A stretch of 64,000 nucleotides of DNA from Corynebacterium urogenitale (GCF_009026825.1 NZ_CP045032.1:62001-126000), one strand, 5' to 3'; shown: positions 45,432 through 54,309, counted from the stretch's first letter. Notes: a model not told the origin generated them from the letters alone. A program made the numbers and translations.

Positions 45432-46016
45432 TTAAAGGTCGAAGGCGCCGCCGCTGACGAGGATGAAGATACCCAGGCCAATCAAAACGATCGGGAACAG
45501 CACATGCTCCCATCGTTCGAGAACCTCCGCGATCGGTGGACGGGGTGGCCACGAACTTCGCCAACAGGACCAAGCCCGCCACCAGGAGCAGAAAGACGAC
45601 GCAGTAGATGATAACGGTGGCGGTATCCACGTTGAGAAAAACCGGGACATAGACGCCGATATTGTCGCCACCGTTGGCAAAGGTCACCCCAGCGACGATC
45701 AAGGCGCTTACGTTCTTTCCGCTGACTTTCGCGTCATCGTCATCGTCTCCCTGCCAGGCTTGCCAGGCCGCCCATAGTCCCAGGGCCAGGGGGATCAGCC
45801 CGAAGTAGGGGATCGCCTCGGTGGGCAGGAAGGCATCCGCCCCCAGGGTGACCAGGATCGTGGCTGCGAGGATGCCCGCGAAACTAAGGTACTGCCCGGC
45901 CAGGATCCGAAGTGTGGTCCCTGCTTGGCCGGCTCCACGGGCGAAGAACAGCGAGAGCACGATGATGTCGTCGATATTGGTGGCGATAAACAGACCAACC
46001 GCCCGCAGACCGGCAT
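45432..46016 (-). pseudogene. cadD: CadD-type cadmium resistance transporter, frameshifted
   Basis: Multi-pass membrane protein of the CadD family: AVGLFIATNIDDIIVLSLFF (first helix with the NIDD motif), FFARGAGQAGTTLRILAGQY, VAGVTFANGGDNIGVYVPVF. The end ERWEHVLFPIVLIGLGIFIL lies in another frame. One extra C/G in the run near 45540 (ACCCCG where ACCCG would continue VATRPPIAEVLE) breaks the gene. The true start is also unclear: the frame is open upstream without an ATG. CadD proteins export cadmium. It sits in the metal-resistance island. Confidence 0.65.
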
Positions 46017-46235
46017 GGCTCCGCTCTCGGATCAGATCACATTCAAACTCCGCCGGGCAGGAAGATGTGGAACACTTTTCAGCCCCCAGAGGATGAGGTG
46101 CCGGTGTTTTCCTGCAGCGATCGAAACTCCACTACTCTCGTTGTGCTGGCGACAGAGTGCCCCTCGGGGTTGCCAGCCAGGCGGGGATTACTTGACGGTC
46201 ATGCCGAATGAGTCCGCGATGGTCCGCGCGGTCTG

Positions 46236-47183
46236 CTAGGCGTAGGGGCCTACCCCGGTGAGCGTGGCGGATCCGGGGCCGGTCCAGTCGCCGTAACCGA
46301 CCAGGTGCAGGCCCGGGTATTTCGGGGTCGTGCCGTTCAGGAGCCGGCGCACCGGCCCGAGGGACGGCCGAAACCCGGTACACCAGATCAGATGATCGGC
46401 CCGTACTTCGTTGAGGGAGCTAAACATCGGCGTCGCCGCCAACCATCCGGCGTCGCGGGCAGCGCGCACCTCAGGCAGCACGACAATATCGCCGAGCTCT
46501 GAGTCGGCCCCCGGATCGGTCTCGCCGCGCTGGACGGCCAGGGCGCGTTGCCGGTTCCTGCGAAACAGCACCCGCCCGTCGACCTCATCGGGCATCCACC
46601 GTGGTGGATGGCGGGTATACCAGGTGACTTCGGCAACACCGGTGAGTTCGGCGGCGATTTGCGCGGCGGAATTCGCCGCCCCCACCACAGCCACGGACGA
46701 CCCCCGGAAGGGGCCCACCCCGGGATAGTTCGCCGAATGCCACTGCGTGCCGGTAAACAATCCCGGGTAGGCCGGGACGAAGGGAGTAGACCAGGTACCG
46801 GTGGCGGCTACGACATGGGGAGCCGTCCACGATCGATCACCGGCGTGGAGGCGGTAGCCTCCATCCTCCCGCTCGACGCGGTCCACGTGCACGGGGCGCT
46901 CGACGGGGATCCGGTAGCGCTGCTCATAGCCCGCAAGGTAGTCGATGACATGGTCCGACGGTGGGAACCCCTCGTAGGCTGGCATGGGCTTGCCCGGCAG
47001 GCTGGAAAACTCCGCGGTGGAAAACAACGTCATCGACGGCCACACATGCCGCCACGCCCCACCGGCACCCTCCTGATCGTCGAGGACCAGGGTGTCCACG
47101 CCTGCTCGCAGCAGGTAGTAGGCGGTGGACAGGCCCGCCTGGCCACCGCCAATAATGATCGCCTCGAAGCGTTTGCTGGTCAC
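46236..47183 (-). CDS. arsO: Flavin-dependent monooxygenase of the ars cluster (ArsO-like)
   Basis: A 315-residue protein with the FAD-binding motif IIIGGGQAGLSTAYYLLRAG and the NADPH motif VAVVGAANSAAQIAAEL, plus LHLVGYGDWTGPGSATLTGV. This is the single-component flavin monooxygenase type found beside arsR and acr3 in corynebacteria. It ends at TAG (46236-46238); in-frame reading continues QTARTIADSFGMTVK to a second stop, as in longer relatives, so about 16 residues are lost by a nonsense codon unless it is read through. The function in arsenic metabolism is presumed from context. Confidence 0.75.
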   Translation of the reverse strand: MTSKRFEAIIIGGGQAGLSTAYYLLRAGVDTLVLDDQEGAGGAWRHVWPSMTLFSTAEFSSLPGKPMPAYEGFPPSDHVIDYLAGYEQRYRIPVERPVHVDRVEREDGGYRLHAGDRSWTAPHVVAATGTWSTPFVPAYPGLFTGTQWHSANYPGVGPFRGSSVAVVGAANSAAQIAAELTGVAEVTWYTRHPPRWMPDEVDGRVLFRRNRQRALAVQRGETDPGADSELGDIVVLPEVRAARDAGWLAATPMFSSLNEVRADHLIWCTGFRPSLGPVRRLLNGTTPKYPGLHLVGYGDWTGPGSATLTGVGPYA

Positions 47184-47216
47184 GTGTGTGATCGTCTCCT
47201 GCCCGTCGGTGGTGGA

Positions 47217-47564
47217 TCAGTCCATCTGCAACACGGTGCGCAGCTCCGCGAACAGCTCTGGGCGCACCTGATGGGTCACCCTCCGGCCGACCCGGACCTT
47301 GTCCAATAACCCGGCCTGGGTCAATCGCTTGAGGTGGTGCGATACGGTTGGCTGGCTCAACCCCGACATCTCTGTCAGCTCCCCGACGCTGGTCGGGCCG
47401 CAGCCTTCGGCCGCTAACTGCGATAGCAAACGCAGGCGGGCGGGATCGGCCAACACCTTGAACAACGTGGCGTAGCGCTCGGCCTCACCACTGGTCAAGG
47501 GGCCAGCACCCAGTGAGCAACAGCCGGACAAGTCCGCCAGTGGGAGAGTCTGTGAGAGTGTCAT
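47217..47564 (-). CDS. arsR: ArsR-family arsenite-responsive repressor
   Basis: A protein of about 115 residues. With ATG 47564 as start, the cysteines fall at positions 15, 16 and 55 (LSGCCSLGAG and AEGCGPTSVG), exactly the As(III)-binding set described for C. glutamicum ArsR, which supports this start. The winged helix is VGELTEMSGLSQPTVSHHLK. It represses the divergent acr3-arsC operon and its own gene until arsenite or antimonite binds. Two inverted-repeat operators lie in the short divergent promoter. Confidence 0.9.
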   Translation of the reverse strand: MTLSQTLPLADLSGCCSLGAGPLTSGEAERYATLFKVLADPARLRLLSQLAAEGCGPTSVGELTEMSGLSQPTVSHHLKRLTQAGLLDKVRVGRRVTHQVRPELFAELRTVLQMD

Positions 47565-47577
47565 ACCAACCATCCTA

Positions 47578-47629
47578 TATTGACAAACATCAATATTAAG
47601 GCTACTTTTTGTATTGATGCTTGTCAATA
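47578..47629. promoter_or_regulatory. Two ArsR-type operators in the divergent arsR/acr3 promoter
   Basis: ATTGACAAACATCAAT (47578-47593) and ATTGATGCTTGTCAAT (47614-47629) are related imperfect inverted repeats of the ATTGA-N6-TCAAT type expected for ArsR. They lie 36 bp apart, covering both promoters. Confidence 0.75.
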
Positions 47630-47644
47630 CTGTGAAAGTCTCGT

Positions 47645-48763
47645 ATGAATGTTGACCACCGCCCACGTATGACCTTTTTGGATCGCTTCCTGCCGGTCTG
47701 GATCATTCTCGCCATGGCCGCTGGCCTGCTCATTGGCCGGGTGGTGCCCGGTATTGGTGACGCCCTGGGCACTTTAGAGGTCGGTGGGATTTCCCTGCCG
47801 ATAGCACTTGGCCTGCTGGTGATGATGTATCCGCCGCTGGCGAAGGTTCGCTACGACAAGGCCGGCGAGATCGCCGCCGATAAACGCCTGATGACGGTGT
47901 CCATCGTCCTCAACTGGCTGGTCGGTCCGGCTTTCATGTTTGCCTTGGCCTGGATCTTCCTGCCGGATCAGGCGGAACTGCGCACCGGGTTGATCATCGT
48001 TGGCCTGGCTCGGTGTATTGCGATGGTGCTCGTCTGGAGTGATCTGTCGTGTGGTGACCGGGAGGCCACGGCCGTGCTGGTGGCGATCAACTCGGTGTTC
48101 CAGGTCATTATGTTCGGCGTACTGGGCTGGTTTTACCTCCAGGTCCTGCCGGACTGGTTGGGTCTGGCGACTACCTCGGTGGAATTTTCCTTCTGGTCGA
48201 TCGTGGTTTCCGTGCTCGTATTCCTCGGCATCCCGCTGGCCGCCGGCGTGGCCTCCCGAATCATCGGTGAAAATACCAAGGGCCGTGCCTGGTACGAAAA
48301 CACTTACCTGCCGAAGATCTCCCCGCTGGCACTGATCGGCCTGCTCTATACCATCGTGCTGCTGTTTTCCCTGCAGGGCGAGCAGATTACCTCCGAACCG
48401 TGGACCGTGGCTCGCCTGGCTGTGCCGCTGCTGGCCTACTTCGTCGGCATGTTCGCCATCGCACTGATTGCTGCGAAGGCGTCGGGCATGAATTACGCTC
48501 AGTCGGCGTCGGTGTCGTTTACGGCCGCGGGTAATAACTTCGAGCTGGCCATCGCCGTGGCCATCGGCACCTTCGGGGCGACCTCCGCACAGGCGCTAGC
48601 CGGCACGATCGGCCCGTTGATCGAGATCCCTGTGCTTGTCGGCCTGGTCTACACCATGCTGTGGCTGGGACCGAAACTCTTCCCCCACGATACGACCCTA
48701 CCCGTATCCTCGACACCGTCTCCGCAGACTGCTGTATCCGAGAAGGAGAACTTCACCTCATGA
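47645..48763 (+). CDS. acr3: Arsenite efflux permease, ACR3 family
   Basis: A 372-residue protein with ten hydrophobic segments. [20 protein letters not shown] carries the conserved Cys of the ACR3 transport site, and [20 protein letters not shown] is another ACR3 signature. It exports arsenite using the proton-motive force. GAAAG precedes the ATG. The last codons overlap arsC (ATGA), so the two are co-translated. It is repressed by the divergent ArsR. Confidence 0.92.
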   Translation: MNVDHRPRMTFLDRFLPVWIILAMAAGLLIGRVVPGIGDALGTLEVGGISLPIALGLLVMMYPPLAKVRYDKAGEIAADKRLMTVSIVLNWLVGPAFMFALAWIFLPDQAELRTGLIIVGLARCIAMVLVWSDLSCGDREATAVLVAINSVFQVIMFGVLGWFYLQVLPDWLGLATTSVEFSFWSIVVSVLVFLGIPLAAGVASRIIGENTKGRAWYENTYLPKISPLALIGLLYTIVLLFSLQGEQITSEPWTVARLAVPLLAYFVGMFAIALIAAKASGMNYAQSASVSFTAAGNNFELAIAVAIGTFGATSAQALAGTIGPLIEIPVLVGLVYTMLWLGPKLFPHDTTLPVSSTPSPQTAVSEKENFTS

Positions 48764-49179
48764 GCACCCACCCAACAGTCCTGTTCGTCTGCGTCGGCAA
48801 CGGCGGCAAGTCACAGATGGCCGCAGCCCTAGCCGCTAAGCACGCCGGTGACCGGATTGAGATCCACTCCGCCGGCACGACACCCGGCACGAAGCTCAAC
48901 CCCCAGTCCGTCGAGGTCATCGGAGAGGTTGGTGCCGACATGTCCGCAGGCCACCCTAAGGGTGTAGATCCACAACTGTTGCGCGAGGTCGACCGCGTGA
49001 TCATCCTGGGAGGTGATGCCCAGCTGGAGCTACCCGACGGAGCTCGCGGTACGTGCGAGCGGTGGGTGACTGACGAGCCGTCCCAGCGTGGCATCGAGGG
49101 CCTGGAGCGTATGCGTCTGGTCCGTGACGACATCGACACCCGGGTACGCAGGCTCATTGCCGAGCTGCTCGAGAACTGA
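48760..49179 (+). CDS. arsC: Arsenate reductase, mycothiol/mycoredoxin type
   Basis: A 139-residue protein of the low-molecular-weight phosphatase fold: [20 protein letters not shown] with the single nucleophilic Cys in CVGNGGKS (Lys where phosphatases have Arg), [20 protein letters not shown], and a late Asp region ([10 protein letters not shown]). This matches C. glutamicum ArsC1/ArsC2, which form an arseno-mycothiol intermediate resolved by mycoredoxin. The product arsenite is exported by the upstream ACR3 protein. GAAGGAG lies upstream of the ATG. Confidence 0.88.
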   Translation: MSTHPTVLFVCVGNGGKSQMAAALAAKHAGDRIEIHSAGTTPGTKLNPQSVEVIGEVGADMSAGHPKGVDPQLLREVDRVIILGGDAQLELPDGARGTCERWVTDEPSQRGIEGLERMRLVRDDIDTRVRRLIAELLEN

Positions 49180-49195
49180 CCACCCCACCTGACAC

Positions 49196-49236
49196 CACCA
49201 ACGACCCCGCGCGAATTCTGCGCGGGGTCGTTGGTG
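49196..49236. terminator. Strong terminator hairpin of the ars operon
   Basis: A perfect 17-bp stem starting CACCAACGACCCCGCGC with a 7-nt loop (GAATTCT). It ends in GTGTCTG rather than a T run. It is 17 bp after the arsC stop. Confidence 0.72.
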
Positions 49237-49413
49237 TCTGCACCGGCTGTCAGCTCCTCGTCCGGGAGTCAGACACGCTGGTAGAGACCGGGATGTGTCG
49301 GGTTAGGACGTAGCCTACGGGTGCCGCTCCTCCTGGTCATTGGAAGTCTCAGTGGTGTCGGTGTCGTCGTCGGTGACGATCTTGACCCCGCAGCAGTCGG
49401 AGGTGGAGTTTTT

Positions 49414-49593
49414 CTTGGTAAACAGGACCTTGACCGACAGATCGACGCTCTGCGCCAGGAAGGTATTGCCAGCAAATACATTTACGTTGATAAGAAATTC
49501 GGATCCACCACCACCCGCCCCGGACTGCACAAGGCACTGGATCAGGCCCGTGAAGGCGATATCATTGTCGTCCACACGCTCGACCGGTCAGAT
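49414..49593 (+). pseudogene. Serine recombinase, N-terminal domain fragment
   Basis: The frame reads DLDRQIDALRQEGIASKYIY, then DKKFGSTTTRPGLHKALDQA and GDIIVVHTLDRS, the middle of a resolvase/invertase catalytic domain. The catalytic Ser segment and the rest are missing, and the frame breaks after LDRS. It is a relic next to a fuller recombinase gene at 49676. The sequence between 49237 and 49413 contains nothing else I can support. Confidence 0.6.
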
Positions 49594-49675
49594 GCTCCTC
49601 AAGCTGTAGCAGCGTGTACACCTCAGGCGAACACTTTGCGAATGACAAGACTTCCTGTTCGCTAGGGCTGATTCC

Positions 49676-50296
49676 ATGACTAACGGAACAGAACCGTCGC
49701 TACCTCCAGAGATCACTGAACAGTCGGGTGTGATTTCGGGGCAGAAGGTAGGTTACGCGCGAGTGAATTCGAAAGATCAGAATCTTGAGCGCCAGATCGA
49801 GCAACTCAAGACGGAGAAGGTCTTCACTTACTACACGGATAAGGCCAGTGGTGGTTCCAGGGAACGCCCTGGTCTTGATGAAGCGATGCGGTATGTCCGT
49901 GCGGGGGATCAGCTTGTCGTCACATCGATGGATCGGTGCGCGCGTTCATTGACAGATCTCTATGCCATTGTTGAGGAGCTAGTCAGCAAAGGTGTGTCGG
50001 TGAAGTTCCTCAAGGAGGGGCAGACCTACTCGAAGGACTCCACCCCGATTGCCAAGCTGATGCTAGGGCTATTGGGTTCGGTGGCAGAGTTTGAGCGCTC
50101 GATTATTAGGGAGCGTCAGGCAGAAGGAATTGCCCGTGCGAAAGCGCGTGGCGTGTACAGGGGTCGCACGCGTGCGCTTACTGATGGGCAGGTCGCTCAG
50201 GCACGCATGTGGGTCAATGCTGGGGTGCCGAAAGCAGAGGTTGCGCGACGTCTTGGGGTGGGAAGGACGACTCTTTATGCTTATTTGAGGAGGTAG
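49676..50296 (+). CDS. Serine recombinase (resolvase/invertase family) with Asn at the catalytic Ser position
   Basis: A 206-residue protein: catalytic domain VGYARVNSKDQNLERQIEQL, DKASGGSRERPGLDEAMRYV, VTSMDRCARSLTDLYAIVEE, then the long E helix (GLLGSVAEFERSIIRERQAE) and a C-terminal helix-turn-helix (VPKAEVARRLGVGRTTLYAY). In most relatives the motif is YARVST, with Ser attacking DNA; here it is YARVNS, so the nucleophile would have to be the next Ser or the enzyme is inactive. The active-site Arg residues are present. It borders the metal-resistance island and may have mobilised it. Confidence 0.82.
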   Translation: MTNGTEPSLPPEITEQSGVISGQKVGYARVNSKDQNLERQIEQLKTEKVFTYYTDKASGGSRERPGLDEAMRYVRAGDQLVVTSMDRCARSLTDLYAIVEELVSKGVSVKFLKEGQTYSKDSTPIAKLMLGLLGSVAEFERSIIRERQAEGIARAKARGVYRGRTRALTDGQVAQARMWVNAGVPKAEVARRLGVGRTTLYAYLRR

Positions 50297-50450
50297 GTGG
50301 TCTTTGGTGTGAGAGCGGGAATTGGGTGGCGAGTGGAGGTAGGGGAGCCCACGATGCATTCCTGGGTACGGAAGAGTTGAGTTTCCGGATGATAAGTGTT
50401 CTTTATATAGAGGGACGCAGGTCTGTTGTGTATAGCTTAACGACCTGGTT

Positions 50451-50981
50451 TTATTTAGTAGGGTTTCTTCGGTTTGCGATTCGTCTAATCGCGACAGATA
50501 GCAGATTTAAAGGGATGCAAAGTAGTGTCACTCCTGCAAAGGCAAAAACAACCCCAATTCCTTCTTGGGATGATGTTCCAAAAGATGCATCGACCGCAAA
50601 AGCTGCGCTAAATCCAGAACCGGTAAGCAGGGATATAATGAGAGATTCCTTGACGGACTCAGAGTTAACATATGCGATAATGCTTGATCCGATTATCAGG
50701 AAAATTCCGCAACAAATAATCTGCCATTCAGGGAAGTTATTAGGTGCGCCGCGTAGAAAAAACGTTTCAATGTTTGATCTCGGAGACCATGAAAGCCAGA
50801 CTGCGGCTGACAGAAGTCCAAGAAGAAAAGATACAATGGGGTCTCTATATGAAAGTCGTGAGTTATTTCCTTTTTCATCAGGTAGCCTGTTTATCAAAAT
50901 ATAAACTACCACGGTGGGGATCAGCACCAAGATAAAGACGACCCAGAGAAAGTGCAAAGGGTGAAAATTTCCATTTAGCAT
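50451..50981 (-). CDS. Multi-pass membrane protein, homologue of the one at 7860
   Basis: A protein of about 176 residues with five hydrophobic segments. ATG 50981 is chosen (GGAGA 6 bp upstream); TTG 50996 would overlap the preceding stop. It shares with 7860-8384 the segments LLSAAVWLSWSPRSNIETFF, PEWQIICCGIFLIIGSSIIA and FGTSSQEGIGVVFAFAGVTL. It lies directly behind an orphan phospholipase A2-like domain, the same arrangement as the first locus. Conservation of the pair without the LGFP part supports a toxin-immunity or enzyme-partner relation. Function unproven. Confidence 0.58.
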   Translation of the reverse strand: MLNGNFHPLHFLWVVFILVLIPTVVVYILINRLPDEKGNNSRLSYRDPIVSFLLGLLSAAVWLSWSPRSNIETFFLRGAPNNFPEWQIICCGIFLIIGSSIIAYVNSESVKESLIISLLTGSGFSAAFAVDASFGTSSQEGIGVVFAFAGVTLLCIPLNLLSVAIRRIANRRNPTK

Positions 50982-50992
50982 TATGTCTCCGA

Positions 50993-51388
50993 TCAAAGAT
51001 TATCGCCGTGAACTCCTGTAACAATAGCCCAGAAGGTATCTCTGAAGTCTCTGCATCCGTACCGTCTTGGGTCTGGGCCACTGTAAACATTTGTGCAGAT
51101 CGTTTCCATGTCCTGCCAGAGTTTGTTATTGCAGGATCCGTACCCGATACCTATTCTGTCCACTTCATCCATGCAAATATCATGTCTAGCGCAACCGCCA
51201 CTGAATTCAGCATTTTGTCCAGGGGAAGGGAATTGGTCTGGAGATTGGGTGCAGTAGTCATGGCGACCGATACCATCCCAGTTTTCACTTCCTTCAATGC
51301 AAGACCAGTAGTCGTACTCTGATGGGATAGTAACACCGCCATATTGCTCCTGAGTGGAATCGGGGATCGGACATCTGCTTGCAGTGAA
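50993..51388 (-). pseudogene. Orphan phospholipase A2-like toxin domain (no signal peptide or LGFP part)
   Basis: Minus-strand reading gives about 131 codons with no start codon: SRCPIPDSTQEQYGGVTIPS, then GIGRHDYCTQSPDQFPSPGQ, then GGCARHDICMDEVDRIGIGY and a tail ending HGDNL. This matches the C-terminus of the gene at 8395-10000 almost residue for residue, including the HD pair and all Cys. Homology begins exactly at the domain boundary, preceded by TAA (51389-51391). It looks like a displaced C-terminal cassette that could recombine into a full-length gene. Confidence 0.78.
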
Positions 51389-51526
51389 TTAGCTGATTAG
51401 TTCCTTATATAACGTCTTTCTGTTTAGTATATCGAAGGCGCCTGCTCTCAACGTTTAGGAAATCTAGGCTACTTAATAAAGGAATGTGAAATACACTTGG
51501 TAGGTATGAAGCGATCTATAAGAATG

Positions 51527-52195
51527 CTATCCACTCCAGACAAGAGTGGTCTCTATATCTTGGTTGAGCATTATTTTATCACAAATGTCATCATTATTAA
51601 CTAGGGCAATCACGCGGGTCCCGCATCGTGCGAGAAATATCAACCATTTGTTGGAGTGCCAAGCTGCTGTAGCAAATATTGTGCCGTCGAAGCCCGCGTC
51701 TTTAACTTCACCAGTAAATGATCCTGTTAAAACAGAGTGTCCATTCAGCGTATGTTCTTCGTATGGAGGCATATCGAATCCCTCCCAGAGGTAATAGCAA
51801 TATTGGGGTGGTCCTAATTCTGCCCGTAGTGGATACCAAAATAGCTGTAGACTAGAATTAAAGGGGAAATCTACATTTGTTAATATTTGAGACTGAAATG
51901 TCTCATCGCTCATTTTTCCGAAAGCCTGCCTAAAATCACGAAAAGGAAGAACGGGTCTTCCCAAACGTCTTCCTAGTTCTGTCCAAGATGGAGGTGGGTC
52001 ATCATTTTTAACGAAAGAAGGATGGGTCAATTCTCCGCGTACTTCAATACAGTATTGGTAGTCGCGTGCTAGAGTCGCCAAAAATTCGGAATTTTCGATG
52101 TCGTATGGAAAGTATTCTGGATATAAAATATTAACATCTGATAGAAAATCCCAGGTGGGCTCTCCAATTTTATTATATCTGAAAAAATCTAACAC
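51527..52195 (-). CDS. Hypothetical protein, possible extra immunity-type gene
   Basis: A 222-residue soluble protein from GTG 52195, with LDFFRYNKIGEPTWDFLSDV at the start and SSLQLFWYPLRAELGPPQYC in the middle. The family is not recognised. In the same frame immediately upstream is TAA (52196-52198), then 25 codons back to ATG 52273 (MARPSINVDTLESHLRLTEP…). It is therefore either one gene with a nonsense codon or a short leader peptide abutting this gene. The ATG 52273 lies in promoter sequence shared with the LGFP toxin genes. Confidence 0.5.
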   Translation of the reverse strand: MLDFFRYNKIGEPTWDFLSDVNILYPEYFPYDIENSEFLATLARDYQYCIEVRGELTHPSFVKNDDPPPSWTELGRRLGRPVLPFRDFRQAFGKMSDETFQSQILTNVDFPFNSSLQLFWYPLRAELGPPQYCYYLWEGFDMPPYEEHTLNGHSVLTGSFTGEVKDAGFDGTIFATAAWHSNKWLIFLARCGTRVIALVNNDDICDKIMLNQDIETTLVWSG

Positions 52196-52330
52196 TTATA
52201 TACTCTCCAAAAATGGTTCAGTAAGCCGGAGATGACTTTCTAAAGTATCCACGTTGATCGATGGTCGAGCCATGGTGGTTATCTTTCGCTGCGGTGAGTG
52301 GTTAAATCCGACCGTAGCACCAGAGGGTTT
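52196..52330 (-). promoter_or_regulatory. Remnant promoter and start of an LGFP toxin locus
   Basis: Around 52271-52320 (minus strand) the sequence GCGAAAGATAACCACCATGG and its flanks match the leader regions upstream of the LGFP genes at 58933 and 10000, including the first codons MARPS. The LGFP coding part is missing, so a deletion has joined this start to other coding sequence. Confidence 0.6.
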
Positions 52331-52392
52331 CCTTTGAAATGAAAATTGGTGACTGGAGGGATGAAATCATCCTGGATGTGTGGAGGGGAGGT

Positions 52393-52915
52393 TTACTCTT
52401 CGTCTGTGGGGATGGTTTCTTGTTCGGCAGGGAAGATTAGTCGGTTAAGGCAATCGGTTAAGTCATCGATAGTGAACGTGTGTCCAGGAGCCCTCCCCTG
52501 ACTGTGGCAGACGAAGGTATTCAAAATCGGCGACGAGAGTGAACTTCGGCCATTCGTGCTGACCTATGGAGCCTCCAGCGAGGTAGTCCAAGGCTTGGTC
52601 GAAGGCTTTCGAGAGGTCTGCGCCGAGGGACTTGGCCTCGCCGAGGACGACTCCTAACCAGAACAGGTCGATGTAGCCGCCACCGCCGGTGGAGGCGCGT
52701 GCGGCGTCGCGCTCGAACAGATCAATGCGTTCGGGAATGATGCCGAAGCAACGCAAGAGGTCGGACCAGAACTGTTGGGCGTGGGACTTCTCAGTGTGCT
52801 TTTTGCCGGTCTCCCGCCACTCGTCGATGCGTGGTCGCCAGTGGGATACGAAGCTGTTGAGTTGGGTGCGGATGGAACCGCGATCAATGGCAGTGGCGGA
52901 GCTAGCAGGCGTCAT
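52393..52915 (-). pseudogene. N-terminal fragment of a large type II restriction-modification methyltransferase
   Basis: From ATG 52915: LNSFVSHWRPRIDEWRETGK, HTEKSHAQQFWSDLLRCFGI, IDLFWLGVVLGEAKSLGADL and LDYLAGGSIGQHEWPKFTLV form the N-terminal endonuclease-like region of large fused R-M enzymes (IDLF…GE.KS = PD-ExK type). The frame then shifts near 52490, and FTIDDLTDCLNRLIF continues in another frame to TAA at 52393. The methyltransferase domain is absent. It is a defence-gene relic. Confidence 0.7.
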
Positions 52916-53150
52916 GTCACTAGCCTACGAAACGACAGAGACAGAGCCGTTCTGATTCGGACAAACGTGTTCGCACCCTGGGCGTGGAGACCGACGCCAA
53001 GCCGAGTCCCGCACACCGTTTTCCATTACCGCGAGCCGCACGACAACGCCCCACCACTCGCCCGCAAAGCACCGATCGCCCCAGCCAGCACTGACACAAG
53101 CAGCGCAACTGCTGCAAGCAGTAAAAAACACTGTAAAAACACTGGAACAT

Positions 53151-53681
53151 TTGCAGGAGTGGAACCGTTGGGAAACCGGAAATCCTAGTTGGCTTCTCGA
53201 AGCTCCAGCTTCCCCATTGCGAGGGCTTACTCAAGGTAAGCGACGAGAGGCGTTGAGGCGAGCGCGGAAGTCTGCGGACAATCGTTCCATACATCATCCT
53301 CGCTATGGAGCTGAGATTACGCATGATGATGCTTTGGCGAACACCATGTTTGGGATGTGGAAAGACATTCTCCCGAACCATGATCCAGATGCTGAACCGG
53401 AGAAGAAAGAGAATAAGAATCGTGTCCGGATGTGGGAAGAAGCGCTAGAAGCAGCGTTTCCGCATGAAGTAGATCCTGACGGGCACACGACGTACTGGAG
53501 AGTGGCTCACCTTCATCTGCTGCGTAATCGAGTATCACACATGGATAGTTTGCTCAACGTTGACGTTCTCGATGTGATTGGTGATGCGTTTTCACTGGTC
53601 GGTAGCATAGATCCAGTTCTTGAACAGTGGCTCACGGGCACGAGTACCGTCAAGAAAATTTACTCGGCTCGCCCCCAGTAG
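53151..53681 (+). CDS. Abi-like protein, C-terminal part
   Basis: A 176-residue frame. HHPRYGAEITHDDALANTMF, GMWKDILPN and RVAHLHLLRNRVSHMDSLLN match the second half of Abi_2-type abortive-infection proteins (the NRxxH motif at LRNRVSH). The N-terminal third of the family is missing; the frame stays open upstream (…TQAAQLLQAVKNTVKTLEHL) without a clear start, so the gene may be truncated or start further up. Abi_2 proteins block phage growth in related systems. A terminator follows. Confidence 0.55.
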   Translation: MQEWNRWETGNPSWLLEAPASPLRGLTQGKRREALRRARKSADNRSIHHPRYGAEITHDDALANTMFGMWKDILPNHDPDAEPEKKENKNRVRMWEEALEAAFPHEVDPDGHTTYWRVAHLHLLRNRVSHMDSLLNVDVLDVIGDAFSLVGSIDPVLEQWLTGTSTVKKIYSARPQ

Positions 53682-53688
53682 AGAAAGA

Positions 53689-53728
53689 GGAAGGCCTACA
53701 GGCGCAAATTGTCCTGTAGACCTTTCCT
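53689..53728 (+). terminator. Terminator after the Abi-like gene
   Basis: GGAAGGCCTACAGG pairs with CCTGTAGACCTTTCC (one bulge), loop about 9 nt, shortly after the stop codon. Confidence 0.6.
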
Positions 53729-54054
53729 CACTCATAGCGAGGGACCTTGTCCTCACTCTCTCTACCTTCATTCTACCCTTGGAAAGGTTCAATGCAAGTT
53801 ACCCTAAGGCCAAACATCACTCTGGCAGACGGTGTTCACAGACTAAAAGGCTGTATTGAAAGATTCGCGCAGGTTTAGGTAACAGGCGGCTTTAGGTAGC
53901 GTGTGCTGTCTGATTGGCCATCCAGGACGCCATTTCGACCAATGCTCTAGGCCTGTGCAGCTACTAGCCATTTGACGATTGTGCACTGATCCAGTTTGCC
54001 ACTAGAACATACGCTCCCCGTGGGGGGATAATGGCTGTATAAAAGTTTATAAGT
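53729..54054. other. Intergenic region
   Basis: No gene seen. CGCTCCCC-GT-GGGG (about 54012-54025) is a short inverted repeat just upstream of the gene at 54055, near a TATAAAA-like sequence. Confidence 0.35.
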
Positions 54055-54309
54055 ATGAAGTGTGAGGAGAACGTAGTCCCAGGCAAAAATGTTCATCAGT
54101 CGTGGGATAGTGAACGTCAGCAGTGGAAGATTGGAAGAGAAGGAGCCTCCCGAGCTTCTGGCTATCGAGATTCAGAAGCTGAGGCTCGGCAGCGGAGTCA
54201 GAAGCTCGCTAAAGACAGTGGAAGTGAGTGGATAAAGCATCGTAAGGATGACGGCCGTATCCATCAGCGCAATTCATATGGTGACGATCCTTTCCCTCCC
54301 CGCGGTTAA
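54055..54309 (+). CDS. DUF2188 family protein
   Basis: An 84-residue hydrophilic protein. WDSERQQWKIGREGASRASG, SEAEARQRSQKLAKDSGSEW and IKHRKDDGRIHQRNSYGDDP follow the DUF2188 pattern (W…EGA.RA…A…A..L…G.E..IH..DGRI...SYG.DP.P). Small single-domain proteins of this type are frequent on mobile elements; function unknown. The start lacks a strong ribosome site. A small membrane protein gene follows 90 bp downstream. Confidence 0.75.
   Translation: MKCEENVVPGKNVHQSWDSERQQWKIGREGASRASGYRDSEAEARQRSQKLAKDSGSEWIKHRKDDGRIHQRNSYGDDPFPPRG

Noticed and set aside
49315..49575. 86-codon minus-strand gene overlapping the recombinase relic
   Set aside because: The Cys-containing tail looked interesting, but most of the frame is antisense to recognisable recombinase sequence.
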